Source: an uncultured Clostridium sp.
GTDB taxonomy: Bacteria > Bacillota_A > Clostridia > Lachnospirales > Lachnospiraceae
Length of the DNA stretch: 6,115 nucleotides
Direction of reading: 5' to 3'
Assembly: GCA_947174825.1 (NCBI GenBank)
Contig: CAMWKN010000109.1
Location: 1-6,115, forward strand
Shown: positions 6,095 to 6,115 of the stretch, in pieces
Numbering within the stretch: position 1 is the first letter of the stretch
Layout of the letters: every line of letters begins with the position of its first letter
Notes under the pieces: generated by a model
Seen by the model: the letters and a program-made list of their open reading frames with translations, nothing else
Database searches by the model: none
What the model was told of the DNA's origin: nothing
Made by a program: the position numbers and the translations under genes

Positions 6095-6115
6095 ATGGCA
6101 AAGATTTATTTGATT
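6095..6115 (+). CDS. Start of a downstream gene, cut by the window edge
   Basis: ATG at 6095, five bases after GGGGAG (6084-6089), opens a frame reading MAKIYLI to the window end. It lies 33 bases after the radical SAM stop, with no terminator between (only a 5-bp ATTGG/CCAAT hairpin at 6061-6074), so co-transcription is likely. The N-terminus resembles the first beta strand of many cytoplasmic enzymes; histidine phosphatases often begin this way, but seven residues cannot support a name. A competing frame from GTG 6058 or ATG 6082 is also open to the edge but lacks a comparable ribosome site. Confidence 0.6.

Noticed and set aside
6058..6115. Alternative downstream frame from GTG 6058 or ATG 6082.
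   Set aside because: It is open to the window edge, but neither start has a good ribosome site, while ATG 6095 sits five bases after GGGGAG.

Overview
The window looks like a chromosomal segment of a fibre-degrading gut or rumen Firmicute, most likely of the family Lachnospiraceae (Butyrivibrio, Roseburia or Eubacterium cellulosolvens type). This rests on the moderately low G+C content, strong Shine-Dalgarno sites, Gram-positive Sec signal peptides, a glycoside hydrolase family 5 enzyme of the ETAWGNP type, and a secreted protein with FIVAR repeats and a lysine-rich BspA-like (LRR_5) C-terminus. The genus is inference; there is no rRNA or marker gene here.

Layout: all convincing genes are on the + strand. 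Bases 1-147 are a non-coding leader with a 15-bp hairpin whose 3' arm ends one base before the Shine-Dalgarno site of the first gene. Bases 148-2139 encode a secreted GH5 endoglucanase-type enzyme with two N-terminal beta-sandwich modules (probably carbohydrate-binding) and no cell-wall anchor. The 171-bp gap that follows holds a long, nearly continuous hairpin (2175-2276) with a U-rich tail, acting either as a terminator or as an attenuator in front of the next gene. Bases 2311-5019 encode a 902-residue secreted, non-catalytic protein: N-terminal LRR_5-like region, three FIVAR-like repeats, a central beta-sandwich module, two more FIVAR-like repeats, a Pro/Thr/Asn/Gly linker, and a very basic LRR_5 C-terminus. 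A strong intrinsic terminator (5065-5120) closes this block.

A new transcription unit starts with a near-consensus sigma-70/sigma-A promoter (5145-5174). After a leader of roughly 125 nt, which includes a 22-codon ORF ending at the base before the next start codon, comes a 251-residue radical SAM protein (5306-6061). A further gene begins 33 nt downstream and runs off the window after seven codons.

Working model (inference): the GH5 enzyme and the large FIVAR/LRR protein form one polysaccharide-utilisation unit, in which the enzyme is secreted without its own anchor and the second protein captures substrate, or tethers factors, at the cell surface. The radical SAM unit seems functionally separate. 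The points most worth following up are the architecture of the 902-residue protein, the three hairpin structures, and the tiny ORF abutting the radical SAM gene.
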